From positions 1-10,209 of the forward strand of contig CAUJFM010000304.1 in assembly GCA_963169595.1 (NCBI GenBank): 10,209 bases of DNA. Direction: 5' to 3'. This document shows, piece by piece, positions 1-6,767 of this stretch. The notes beneath the pieces are model-generated. The model did no database searches, was not told the origin of the DNA, and worked only from the letters and a program-made list of their open reading frames with translations. Numbering within the stretch: position 1 is the stretch's first letter; the number at the start of each line of letters is the position of its first letter. The stretch comes from Bacteroidota bacterium. GTDB taxonomy: Bacteria > Bacteroidota > Bacteroidia > Flavobacteriales_F > PHOS-HE28. Both the position numbers and the translations under genes were made by a program.

Positions 1-159
1 GATGGACGTGTGTATGAGCGTGGCCCCGGTGTGCGCGGAAGGAGAGCCCAGTTGCGCGAGCTGGGCCTCTTGGGCATGCAGCGGAAAGAGATCGCAGCAG
101 GTGATCAGCAAGGTGGAGAGCATGAAGGTCGTTCCTCGGATCGTCCGCATGTGGTTCAT
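1..159 (-). CDS. N-terminus of an exported protein of unknown function (runs off left edge)
   Basis: An uninterrupted minus-strand frame starts with ATG at 159-157 and stays open through all 53 codons to the window edge, so only the N-terminus is present. It begins MNHMRTIRG, followed by a hydrophobic stretch (FMLSTLLITCC) and an LHAQEA sequence. This is a classical signal peptide, with probable signal peptidase I cleavage around LHA/Q near residue 29; cleavage before Gln is common in Bacteroidota. A second in-frame ATG at 150-148 is an equally plausible start. LITCC is not a proper lipobox, so I do not call a lipoprotein. After the signal, the visible sequence (EAQLAQLGSPSAHTGATLIH) shows no family I recognise. 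The gene lies downstream of the deiminase on the same strand, after a 264-bp gap, with a TCGCTTTG element (177-184) suggesting its own promoter. Product unknown; a secreted or surface protein is the inference. Confidence 0.72.
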   Translation of the reverse strand, partial: MNHMRTIRGTTFMLSTLLITCCDLFPLHAQEAQLAQLGSPSAHTGATLIHTSI

Positions 160-176
160 TGGGTTGGTTGTGGCCG

Positions 177-184
177 CAAAGCGA
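177..184 (-). promoter_or_regulatory. Possible Bacteroidota -7 promoter element for the left-edge gene
   Basis: Read on the minus strand this is TCGCTTTG, matching 5 of the 6 defined positions of the Bacteroidota -7 consensus TAnnTTTG. It ends 17 bases before the ATG at 159. I see no convincing TTTG -33 element. The call rests on position and on the similar elements before other starts in this window. Confidence 0.3.
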
Positions 185-423
185 CACCATCCACATGCCG
201 GCAGGATGAAGGGAAGGTCATCAATGCCGCTCCGCGGAAAACATGATGTGGAGCTTACATGATGGTAAGTTGCGGCAAGCCCAGCGCGCGGGAACTTCCA
301 CGGGCAGGAAGAGGCCGTGATGGCAAAACCGCTCAACTACACGACCGGGCAACGGCAAAGCGCTGAAGGGACCGACCACCTAGCGAACGTGTGGACCCGC
401 CTGGGACGTCGATGCCGGGCGCC

Positions 424-2208
424 CTACTTCTTCATCACCGGCATCACACTACGTCCGTTCGGCCCCTCGACCACCACGAGGTAGGTGGCCTCGGCGAGGT
501 AGCTGAGGTCCGCGAAGAGCCGTTGGTCGGCGGGGAGCACACCGCGGTGCAGGGTCATCACCGTGCGACCCAGGGCATCGCGCAGCGTGACGTTCACCGG
601 AGCCTGGCCCGCTCCGTTCACGGTGACCATCAGCAGGGAGGACGTGGGGTTCGGGAAAACCTCGGCAATGGAGGGCCCTTCCGTGGAGGGCATACCGGTG
701 ATGAGGCCCAGCACGCGGAAGCGCCACCAGCCCTCTGGGGCCACGATGGGCCGCACCTGTTGTTTGCCGCTGTTGGCCGTGGCATGGATGTAATAGTAGA
801 TGTCCGTGCCGACCGGCTGCGCAGGGATGGCCGCGCTCCAGGTGTTGTCCGGCCCTGCGGTCATGGGCAGCGCATTGAAGCCTGCGGTGGTGTCCGTGGT
901 CCAGAACACTTCAGCGGAGGCGATGCCACTCCGATGACGGATGTAGGCCTGTACAGCGTAGGGGTCCTCCGTGTCGTAGGTGTCCACCAGGCGTTGGTGG
1001 CGGATGAGCAACGGATCGCGCACGCCGATGCCCTTGGTGATGCAATGGATGGCCCCGCTGGCGGAGATGATGTTCTGGTCGCTGTTGTCGCAATCGATGC
1101 CGATGACCTTGTAGCCGGGCAGGGCCTCGCGCAGGATGCGGAGCCCGGTCGTATCGTACTCGGTGCGATAGGTGGGCACCAGCACCGTACCGTTGATGAA
1201 GATGTTGTTGGCGTAGGTGCGGTAGCTGGCGTTCGGCGGGAAATTGCCACCGGTGCTCGGGGGCATGGGAATGCGCACCGTACGATAGGGCGTACCGAAG
1301 GTGGACGGCACATCATCCAGCACCCCCTGCAGGTTGACCTCGATCTGCGGACCATCGCTCAGACCGGTGGGGAACTCCCCCACGAGCAGGGTCTCCTCAT
1401 CGAGCAGCTTCATGTGCATGTCGATGTGGTTGATGTTGTCGTACGGCAAGGGCGTCATCTTCACATAGCGCCCCTGCTGGATGCCCATGAACTGCTCCAT
1501 GATGGCATCCACTCCAGCGGCTGTTCGCACGGTCTGGTTGTACTCCCCATTGGGACCGTTCTCCTCCAGCACCAGGCCGCTGCTAAAGGCGGTACCGAAG
1601 CCGTCGGACATGAAGTTCCCACCCGTATGCACCAGGTCATAGGGTGCCTGGGTGGTGCTGTACACGGCGATGTTCAGCGCATCACCCAGCTCATCGCTGA
1701 GGCCATCATCCAGCGGGCGCGGCCGGTTGTAGAGCCAATCCAGCAGATAGAGCGAATCGACCTCGTTCTGGTAGATGGTCTCGGGACCGAAGTCGCGCAC
1801 CCAGATGCTGTTGAAGGGCGATACCTGGAAGATGATGTTGTCCAGGTTCTCCAGTGGGCCGCCATACTGGGTGTTGAGCAGGTAGTTCTGCACCGTGGTG
1901 GGGTTGCTGCACACGATGATCACGGGCACCTCCTCCTTGGCGTGACGCACGATCTGCTTGAGGATGCCGGTGTAGCTGGTCCACGTGACGACCAGTGCCT
2001 GGATCTCCTCCCACTCGGCCATGGTGCGTGGTGCGAAGTCGGGCGGCGTGGTGATGCCCCGCGAGGCGCCGGCGCGGCTGTCCCGGTAGGGTCGGATGAG
2101 CTCCTGCTCATACGGTGCCAGGGTGTGCGGCAGACCTTGGGGTTCCTGGGCACGAAGCGCCGTGAAGGACAGGCCGAACAACAGCAGGGCGAGTGAACGT
2201 GGACGCAT
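424..2208 (-). CDS. T9SS-secreted agmatine/peptidylarginine deiminase family protein (PPAD-like)
   Basis: 594 residues, starting at ATG 2208; an in-frame ATG at 2247 is rejected because the signal peptide begins at 2208 (MRPRSLALLLFGLSFTALRA, cleavage near A20/Q21). Deiminases of this family convert a guanidine group to a ureido group, releasing ammonia. The catalytic set is visible: Asp139 in WVRDFGP, the HTGGN segment at 194-198, His261 and Asp263 in HIDMHMK, Asn334/335 in TYANN, and nucleophile Cys389 in GAIHCITKG. Arg162 and Arg164 in YNRPRP appear to match the PPAD arginines that bind a C-terminal carboxylate. Residues 415-500 look like the Ig-like module that follows the PPAD catalytic domain. 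A T9SS type A sorting domain covers about 517-594, with VFPNPT at its start and ending PVMKK. The protein is therefore probably secreted or surface-attached. Family assignment is firm; substrate (peptidyl-arginine versus agmatine or another guanidine) is not. It lies 81 bp downstream of the transglycosylase, possibly with its own promoter. Confidence 0.9.
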   Translation of the reverse strand: MRPRSLALLLFGLSFTALRAQEPQGLPHTLAPYEQELIRPYRDSRAGASRGITTPPDFAPRTMAEWEEIQALVVTWTSYTGILKQIVRHAKEEVPVIIVCSNPTTVQNYLLNTQYGGPLENLDNIIFQVSPFNSIWVRDFGPETIYQNEVDSLYLLDWLYNRPRPLDDGLSDELGDALNIAVYSTTQAPYDLVHTGGNFMSDGFGTAFSSGLVLEENGPNGEYNQTVRTAAGVDAIMEQFMGIQQGRYVKMTPLPYDNINHIDMHMKLLDEETLLVGEFPTGLSDGPQIEVNLQGVLDDVPSTFGTPYRTVRIPMPPSTGGNFPPNASYRTYANNIFINGTVLVPTYRTEYDTTGLRILREALPGYKVIGIDCDNSDQNIISASGAIHCITKGIGVRDPLLIRHQRLVDTYDTEDPYAVQAYIRHRSGIASAEVFWTTDTTAGFNALPMTAGPDNTWSAAIPAQPVGTDIYYYIHATANSGKQQVRPIVAPEGWWRFRVLGLITGMPSTEGPSIAEVFPNPTSSLLMVTVNGAGQAPVNVTLRDALGRTVMTLHRGVLPADQRLFADLSYLAEATYLVVVEGPNGRSVMPVMKK

Positions 2209-2212
2209 GCAG

Positions 2213-2220
2213 GCAAGGTA
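2213..2220 (-). promoter_or_regulatory. Possible -7-like element just before the deiminase start
   Basis: On the minus strand this is TACCTTGC within GGCCTACCTTGCCTGC, ending 4 bases before the ATG at 2208. It resembles TAnnTTTG at four of six defined positions and resembles the sequence before the AcpH start. If it is a -7 element the transcript would be essentially leaderless. Supported by recurrence only. Confidence 0.28.
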
Positions 2221-2289
2221 GGCCGACGGCGAATCGTGGCACAACACGAGTGCAAGGCGATGACAGGAAAGGCAACCCGCTCCCCTGCC

Positions 2290-3744
2290 CTACCGGGCGA
2301 CCTTCTTCGGCCGGTCGGTGCGGGCTTTCAGCTGGGCGTACATGGACACCACATCCCGCACATAATGGAAGACCTGGCTGCCCTTGCAGTACCCGTTCTT
2401 CATGCCCGGTCGCTGATAGTAGGCGGGCAAGGCCTTGAGCAGGATGGCCCGTTCCACGTTGTTCTCCCACTTGCGGGGGTCGAGGTCAAGCTGTTCGGCC
2501 AGGCGCTGTGCATCAATGATGTGCCCCGGCCCCGCGTTGTAGCTGGCCAGCACGAACCGCAATCGCTGCTCCGGATCAGGCACGGCGCGACGCCACAGGG
2601 TGTCCAGCTTGGACAGGTACCGTACGGCGACCCGGATGTGATCATCCATGGCATGGGTGCTGTCCAGCCCCAAGCGGGCGGCCGTGCGCGGCATCAATTG
2701 CATGATGCCCATGGCCCCTTTGCGCGAGGTAACGGTGCTGTCGAAGCGCGATTCCTTATAGGCCATCACGGCCAGGAGCTGCCAGTCCCAGGCCATCCCA
2801 TCGGCGTGCTGCCGGAACCAGGTATCGTAGGGACTGATGCTATCGCCCACCACGGGCACACCCCGCTTGGTGCGCAGCGGACCCGTGCGGGGTACGGTGT
2901 GGCCATAGGCCCTGGCCAGCTGGGCCTGGGCCGCCTGCTCGTCGGCATCGCGCGACCAGGCATCCAAGGCCGCGATGAGCTGCAGGGCATTCCGGCGCAC
3001 ACCGAAGCACAGTGGTCTCGGCGGTCCAACGGGGCCTTCGAACTCCAGCACCGGGAAGACCTCGGGCTGGTAGGCCGCACGGGCATCGCTCACCACTGTG
3101 GCCCGATGTCTGCCGAGCACCACCTCGACCAGGAGCTCCTCCGGGGTGAGCGCGGGCACCTCGTGCCGGACCACATAGCGGCCGGCTTCACCCGCGAAGT
3201 GGTAGGCCGGATCGGCAAAGGAGGACCCCGGGCTCATCATCACGCTGTCCAGCGAGGCATCCAACACCGGACCGCTCGTCGGTTCGCGCAGGGGATCGGG
3301 ACGCAGCCGGGCCACCAAGGGCTGCACGGTGCGGTAAGGCGGGGAGAAATGCACCCAGGCCTTCTCGCCCTTGCGGGGGCTGAGCTGTCCGGCAATGATG
3401 TCGCCCCGGCCCTGCTGCAACCACAGAAAAAGACTATCGCGGTGGGCCACTGGCACGGTGCGCAGGCGGAGGCCTTTCTCCCGGGCAAAACGCTCCACCA
3501 GTTCGAACTCCAGACCGCTCTCCGCACGGGGACGTTGTTCCCACGTGAGCGGGTCCTGCAGCACCAGCAGGCGCAGGGTGTCCGCTGCAATGGCGTCCAG
3601 GTCACGCTCCACCAAAGGGTCCTTCCAGGGCACCTCGGGAACAGCGGCATGGGGCAGGCGCTTCAACCAATACGCACCCACCAGGACCAGGAGGATGCCT
3701 CCCAGCACCGCGAGCCCGTTCGATATGCGTTTGCGCGCGCTCAT
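2290..3744 (-). CDS. MltF-like membrane-bound lytic transglycosylase
   Basis: 484 residues. Lytic transglycosylases cleave the MurNAc-GlcNAc bond of peptidoglycan to 1,6-anhydro-muropeptides. Residues 10-27 (GLAVLGGILLVLVGAYWL) form one N-terminal membrane anchor, leaving the rest in the periplasm. Residues 55-250 resemble a family 3 solute-binding domain, as in E. coli MltF: it has the early strand LRLLVLQD, an ELVERFAREKGLRL helix and a GRGDIIAG segment. Residues 308-435 are the SLT (GH23) domain: catalytic Glu331 in AYKESRFD, then GIMQLMPRTA (346-355), VRYLSKL and LASYNAGPGH (399-408). Length is close to E. coli MltF (518). The ATG at 3744-3742 overlaps the stop of the upstream AcpH gene (ATGA, 3741-3744), indicating translational coupling and deciding the start. 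Role: cell-wall turnover or remodelling. The partner bound by the N-terminal domain cannot be told from sequence. Confidence 0.92.
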   Translation of the reverse strand: MSARKRISNGLAVLGGILLVLVGAYWLKRLPHAAVPEVPWKDPLVERDLDAIAADTLRLLVLQDPLTWEQRPRAESGLEFELVERFAREKGLRLRTVPVAHRDSLFLWLQQGRGDIIAGQLSPRKGEKAWVHFSPPYRTVQPLVARLRPDPLREPTSGPVLDASLDSVMMSPGSSFADPAYHFAGEAGRYVVRHEVPALTPEELLVEVVLGRHRATVVSDARAAYQPEVFPVLEFEGPVGPPRPLCFGVRRNALQLIAALDAWSRDADEQAAQAQLARAYGHTVPRTGPLRTKRGVPVVGDSISPYDTWFRQHADGMAWDWQLLAVMAYKESRFDSTVTSRKGAMGIMQLMPRTAARLGLDSTHAMDDHIRVAVRYLSKLDTLWRRAVPDPEQRLRFVLASYNAGPGHIIDAQRLAEQLDLDPRKWENNVERAILLKALPAYYQRPGMKNGYCKGSQVFHYVRDVVSMYAQLKARTDRPKKVAR

Positions 3745-4316
3745 GTCCGCTCCGACAGGTGTACGGAAAGTTCGGGCAGGAAGATGCCGAACTCGTTCCG
3801 GTAATCGTCGAAATGGTCGAGGAGGACCCGCTCAGCACCGCGCATCACCTCCCCTTCCGGCACCCGGTGCGAAAGGCCATGCAAGGCGCGCGCCAAGCCC
3901 TCGGTGGTGGCATAGGAGGTTAGCCAATCGTAGCGCACCATGTAGGGCAGCATGTCCTGCGTGCGATCGGGCATCAGGTGGGCGTGTTCCTGGAGGAGGG
4001 CATACATGCGCTGGGCAAAATCGGGCAACGGCTCGGGGTGCCAGCGGTCCCAATCCACGGCCAGCAGATGGTCGAAGAAGAGGTCCATCACCACCCCGGA
4101 GTAACGTCCGGCATGTGGCCGCAACCGGTCACGACCGACGCGCTGTGCGGGATGGGCATCGGTGAAGGTGTCGATGGCACGGTGCAGCCGGATGCCCTGT
4201 TGCACTGCATCGGGGAAGCGGGACAGGTCGCGCCCCTTCACGGCATCGGCCATGAAATTGCCCACCACCGCAAGGGGGTCCTGGCCGGCCAGGTAGAGGT
4301 GCCCGAGGAAGTTCAT
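3741..4316 (-). CDS. acpH: Acyl carrier protein phosphodiesterase (AcpH / DUF479 family)
   Basis: 191 residues, close to the 193 of E. coli AcpH. The family hydrolyses the phosphopantetheine arm from holo-ACP, giving apo-ACP. It is a metal-dependent, HD-like, all-helical cytoplasmic enzyme. Visible family signatures are the N-terminal MNFLGHLYLA, Asp24 in VGNFMADAVKG (18-28), LHRAIDTFTD (44-53) with His45, Arg46, Asp49 and Asp53, DLFFDHLLA with Asp78 and His83, and the C-terminal YRNEFGIFLPEL. No signal peptide or membrane segment is apparent. It is the first gene of a minus-strand unit and overlaps the downstream lytic transglycosylase by 4 bp. A TACCTTGG element lies 12 bases before its ATG, and the kinase gene diverges from the same 106-bp intergenic region. 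The function in Bacteroidota is inferred from E. coli; substrates other than ACP are possible. Confidence 0.88.
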   Translation of the reverse strand: MNFLGHLYLAGQDPLAVVGNFMADAVKGRDLSRFPDAVQQGIRLHRAIDTFTDAHPAQRVGRDRLRPHAGRYSGVVMDLFFDHLLAVDWDRWHPEPLPDFAQRMYALLQEHAHLMPDRTQDMLPYMVRYDWLTSYATTEGLARALHGLSHRVPEGEVMRGAERVLLDHFDDYRNEFGIFLPELSVHLSERT

Positions 4317-4328
4317 GCGCTGCGGGTG

Positions 4329-4336
4329 CCAAGGTA
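4329..4336 (-). promoter_or_regulatory. Possible -7 element of the AcpH / transglycosylase operon
   Basis: Minus-strand TACCTTGG, in GGGGCTACCTTGGCACCC, matches TAnnTTTG at 5 of 6 defined positions and ends 12 bases before the ATG at 4316. It lies in the divergent region shared with the kinase gene. No clear TTTG at the -33 distance is seen. Confidence 0.35.
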
Positions 4337-4404
4337 GCCCCGCCCGCCCGTCACCGTCCCGACGCCGCTCGTGTGATCCATGGCCGGCCCACGACCCGGC
4401 GGGC

Positions 4405-4412
4405 TACTTTCG
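4405..4412 (+). promoter_or_regulatory. Possible -7 element of the kinase / regulator operon
   Basis: TACTTTCG, within GGGCTACTTTCGTCCGG, matches TAnnTTTG at 5 of 6 defined positions and ends 10 bases before the kinase ATG at 4423, implying a very short leader. It mirrors the element at 4329-4336 on the other strand, so the 106-bp region would carry two divergent promoters. Confidence 0.35.
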
Positions 4413-4422
4413 TCCGGTCACC

Positions 4423-5508
4423 ATGAGCGCCACCTCCGTGTTCGTGCGGCATCCCCGCCTGCTGTACTGGGCCACCCAGGTGGGTGGTTGGGGCGCCTTT
4501 GTGGGCGGCTTCGCGGCCTGGACCTACCTCACGGACAACTGGGTGCCGGGTTTGGAAAAGGTGGTGGCGCTGGAGTTCGGCATTGGCCTGTGCACCAGTC
4601 ACCTGCTGCGGCACCTGGTGCTGCGCAACCGGTGGCTGGAGATGGACCCGGCCAACGTGCTGCCCCGGCTCAGCGCACTGGCCCTCGCCCTGAGCGGTCT
4701 GGCCTTCGTACTGGAGCTCACCCTGCACGACCTGCTCTTCAGTGAGTTCGAACGGTTGAAGGACCAGCCGACCGCCACCCTCATCGTACGCCTGTTGAAC
4801 TGGGCGGTGCTCCTCCTCATCTGGTCGCTGATCTACTTCGCCTACACCTGGTTCGTGCGCGGGCGTCGGGAGGAGATCCGCAACCTGCGTTTGGAGACCG
4901 CGAACCGCGAGAACCAGCTGAGCAACCTGCGGTCGCAGCTCAACCCGCATTTCATGTTCAACGCGCTGAACGGCATCCGCGCGCTGATCGATGAGGACCC
5001 CGACCAGGCCAAGCGGGCCATCACCCAGCTGAGCGCGATCCTGCGCAACGCCATGAGCACGGTGAAGCGGCGCACCGTACCGCTGGGCGAGGAACTGGAC
5101 ATCGTGAAAGCCTATCTGGCGCTGGAGGCCATGCGCTACGAGGAGCGGCTGCGCACGGCCATCGACGTGCCGGCGGAGCTGGACCGCATCCCGGTGCCGC
5201 CCATGCTGCTGCAGACCCTGGTGGAGAACGCCGTGCGCCACGGCATCGCCCACCTGCCCGGCGGTGGCGACCTGCATATCGGCGCGCACCGCACGGACGG
5301 CCATCTGGTGGTGACCGTGCGCAACAGTGGTCACTACGAGCCCGGGCCCGCCAAGGGCAACGGCATCGGTCTGCGCAACACACGGCGCCGCCTGGAGCTC
5401 ATCTACGGCAAGGATGCCAGCATCACCATCGGCAATCAGGACGGGCTGGTGGTGACCGAAGTGCAATTCCCCATCACCGATCCCGAGACCATCGCGGCCA
5501 GCACCTGA
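4423..5508 (+). CDS. LytS/YehU-family sensor histidine kinase
   Basis: 361 residues from ATG 4423. The frame is open upstream to 4315, but that extension is low-quality and lies over the divergent promoter region. Four hydrophobic segments form an N-terminal membrane domain: about 13-33, 47-66, 80-101 and 120-146. They are followed by a short coiled linker (RREEIRNLRLETANRE). The His_kinase domain begins with LRSQLNPHFMFNALNGIRAL, with phospho-acceptor His176. The ATPase part has the N box LVENAVRHGI (Asn269) and a glycine-rich KGNGIGLRNTRRRLELIYG (311-329). This is the LytS-type architecture, which phosphorylates a LytTR response regulator such as the one encoded 19 bp downstream. No extracellular sensor domain is visible, so any signal would be sensed within or near the membrane. 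Target genes cannot be predicted; the divergently transcribed cell-wall operon is a candidate by position only. Confidence 0.95.
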   Translation: MSATSVFVRHPRLLYWATQVGGWGAFVGGFAAWTYLTDNWVPGLEKVVALEFGIGLCTSHLLRHLVLRNRWLEMDPANVLPRLSALALALSGLAFVLELTLHDLLFSEFERLKDQPTATLIVRLLNWAVLLLIWSLIYFAYTWFVRGRREEIRNLRLETANRENQLSNLRSQLNPHFMFNALNGIRALIDEDPDQAKRAITQLSAILRNAMSTVKRRTVPLGEELDIVKAYLALEAMRYEERLRTAIDVPAELDRIPVPPMLLQTLVENAVRHGIAHLPGGGDLHIGAHRTDGHLVVTVRNSGHYEPGPAKGNGIGLRNTRRRLELIYGKDASITIGNQDGLVVTEVQFPITDPETIAAST

Positions 5509-5527
5509 GGCGGCCGGACCAATCCGC

Positions 5528-6268
5528 ATGAGCATGAAAGCGCTGATCATCGACGACGAACGGCTGGCCCGCAAGGAGCTCGCCACCCTGCTGGAGAAGC
5601 ACGACCAGATCGAGATCGTGGGCGAGGCGGCCAACGCCGATGAGGCCGAGGCGCTCATCGCAGAGAAGCACCCGGACCTCCTGTTCCTGGACATCAACAT
5701 GCCCGGGCGCTCCGGCTTCGAACTGCTGGAGGCACTGGACAATGCGCCGCACGTGATCTTCGTGACCGCCTATGACGAGCACGCTTTGAAGGCCTTCCAG
5801 GTGAATGCGCTGGACTACCTGCTGAAACCGATCGACCCCGAGCGGCTGGACGCGGCACTGAACAAGCTGTCCACCGCCACCGCCCTGGAACCGGGCATGC
5901 CCCAGCGGGAGATCCTGCGGGAATCGGACCAGATCTTCCTGAAGGATGGTGAGAAATGCTGGTTCGTGACCCTGAAGGACGTGCGCTACTTCGAGAGCGA
6001 AGGCAACTACGTGCGCGTACGTTTCGATGACCAGAAGCCCCTAGTGCTGCGCTCCCTGAACAAGCTGGAGGAGAAGCTCGACCCCCTGGTGTTCTTCCGG
6101 GCCAATCGGAAGCACATCATCAACCTCCGCTGGGTGGAGAGCATCGAACCCTGGTTCAGCGGCGGCCTCATGGTGAAGCTGAAGCACAAGGGCAAGGACG
6201 GCCAGTCTGAAACGATCGAGGTGAGCCGCCGGCAGGCTGCCCGCTTCAAGGAACTGTTGAGCCTGTGA
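5528..6268 (+). CDS. LytTR-family response regulator
   Basis: 246 residues. The receiver domain (3-120) has the acidic pair in LIIDDERLARKE (Asp9, Asp10), phospho-acceptor Asp55 in LLFLDINMPG, Thr80 in VIFVTAYDEHALKAF and Lys100 in DYLLKPID. The LytTR DNA-binding domain spans about 128-246, with DQIFLKDGEKCWFV, VRYFESEGNYVRVRF, FRANRKHIINLRWVESIEPW and the terminal SRRQAARFKELLSL. LytTR proteins bind direct-repeat promoter sites as phosphorylated dimers. Here the cognate kinase is almost certainly the gene immediately upstream, since the 19-bp gap implies one transcript. ATG 5528 is used; the ATG two codons later (5534) is possible, and neither has a strong Shine-Dalgarno site. No -7-like motif precedes it, consistent with its being internal to the operon. 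Confidence 0.95.
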   Translation: MSMKALIIDDERLARKELATLLEKHDQIEIVGEAANADEAEALIAEKHPDLLFLDINMPGRSGFELLEALDNAPHVIFVTAYDEHALKAFQVNALDYLLKPIDPERLDAALNKLSTATALEPGMPQREILRESDQIFLKDGEKCWFVTLKDVRYFESEGNYVRVRFDDQKPLVLRSLNKLEEKLDPLVFFRANRKHIINLRWVESIEPWFSGGLMVKLKHKGKDGQSETIEVSRRQAARFKELLSL

Positions 6269-6331
6269 CCCCCAGGGGGACCTGACCACCGTCATGATCC
6301 ATCGCAGGACCTGGGATTATTTTCACTTCAC

Positions 6332-6559
6332 ATGACGAACCGCTCGAACATGAGCTATCTTAGGAACATGCCCAACCGCAGGACGAACCGGGGAACACGC
6401 AAGGAACGACCACTGCGTCAGGCAGGCGAACAGCCCTTGATGCGGCTGAACCGGCGCACGAACACGGTCTCGTTCCAGTGGCATGATGGTGCTGGCGAGG
6501 TGCATTTCCACCAGCTATCCCACGCACAGAGCTGGCCCTACCTGCACGAGCGGGATTAG
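6332..6559 (+). CDS. Doubtful small basic protein, 75 residues, unknown
   Basis: An open frame from ATG 6332 to TAG 6557-6559, located 63 bp after the response regulator. The first 45 residues are rich in Arg and Asn (for example NMPNRRTNRGTRKERP). The second part contains VSFQWHDGAGEVHFHQLSHA, rich in His. There is no signal peptide, membrane segment or family I recognise. In favour: mostly G/C-ending codons like its neighbours, and a TATTTTCA sequence at 6318-6325 placed just before the ATG like the putative -7 elements elsewhere. Against: it is short, G/C-ending codons also arise by chance here, and a 62-codon frame overlaps on the other strand. Internal ATGs at 6350 and 6368 are alternative starts. 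Coding status is uncertain. Confidence 0.3.
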   Translation: MTNRSNMSYLRNMPNRRTNRGTRKERPLRQAGEQPLMRLNRRTNTVSFQWHDGAGEVHFHQLSHAQSWPYLHERD

Positions 6560-6711
6560 GCTTGGCGCGATGGAGGAATGCAGGTAGTGCCATCGGCATC
6601 TGTTATTCCATATACTGGACCGCCTTCCGCTGCCCTCATCTCCTCCACTAAGGCTGAAGAGACCTCCGTTCCCTCTTGGTCGCTCCACGCACAGAGTGAT
6701 CAAGAACGCAA
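6560..6711. other. Intergenic stretch with no recognisable gene
   Basis: About 150 bp between the doubtful small frame and the terminator hairpin. It is less GC-rich than its surroundings around 6600-6615 (TGTTATTCCATATACTGG). I see no tRNA, repeat or conserved motif. It is probably the convergent spacer between the plus-strand unit and the repeat-protein gene. Confidence 0.5.
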
Positions 6712-6742
6712 AAGGGGCCGCCTTGCAATGAGGCGGCCCCTT
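6710..6742 (-). terminator. Strong intrinsic terminator of the repeat-protein gene
   Basis: A perfect 12-bp stem (AAGGGGCCGCCT at 6712-6723 pairing with AGGCGGCCCCTT at 6731-6742) encloses a 7-base loop. On the minus strand the 3' arm ends CCCCTT and continues TTGCGTTC, giving a run of four T. The hairpin begins 25 bases past the stop codon at 6768-6770. On the plus strand the stem is followed by only a weak T run (TTGTTCC), so it may also slow convergent transcription but is best assigned to the minus-strand gene. Confidence 0.85.
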
Positions 6743-6767
6743 GTTCCTGAGATCGTTCGTCAGCCGA

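Noticed and set aside
16..159. Lipoprotein signal in the left-edge gene (LITCC)
   Set aside because: The residues before Cys do not fit a normal lipobox, and a good signal peptidase I site (LHAQ) follows, so an ordinary secreted protein is more likely.
254..269. CTTAC...GTAAG inverted repeat in the gap between the left-edge gene and the deiminase
   Set aside because: The 5-bp stem has no T tract and no supporting context, so it is not distinguishable from chance.
391..2196. 601-codon plus-strand open frame opposite the deiminase
   Set aside because: It is a shadow produced by G/C-ending codons of the minus-strand gene. The minus frame has a signal peptide, catalytic residues and a sorting domain, while the plus frame has low-complexity His/Val/Gly/Arg composition and no family resemblance.
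2236..3804. 522-codon plus-strand open frame opposite the lytic transglycosylase
   Set aside because: The minus-strand protein has complete SLT motifs and a coupled start; this frame is an antisense shadow rich in His, Gly and Gln.
4351..5742. 463-codon minus-strand open frame opposite the histidine kinase
   Set aside because: It spans the kinase gene, the intergenic gap and part of the regulator, and crosses the divergent promoter region; the plus-strand kinase and receiver motifs are unambiguous.
6271..6323. CCCAGG...CCTGGG followed by ATTATTTT as a terminator for the response regulator gene
   Set aside because: The stem is only 6 bp with a loop of more than 30 bases, so it is too weak to call; the T-rich tract may instead belong to a promoter for the small frame at 6332.
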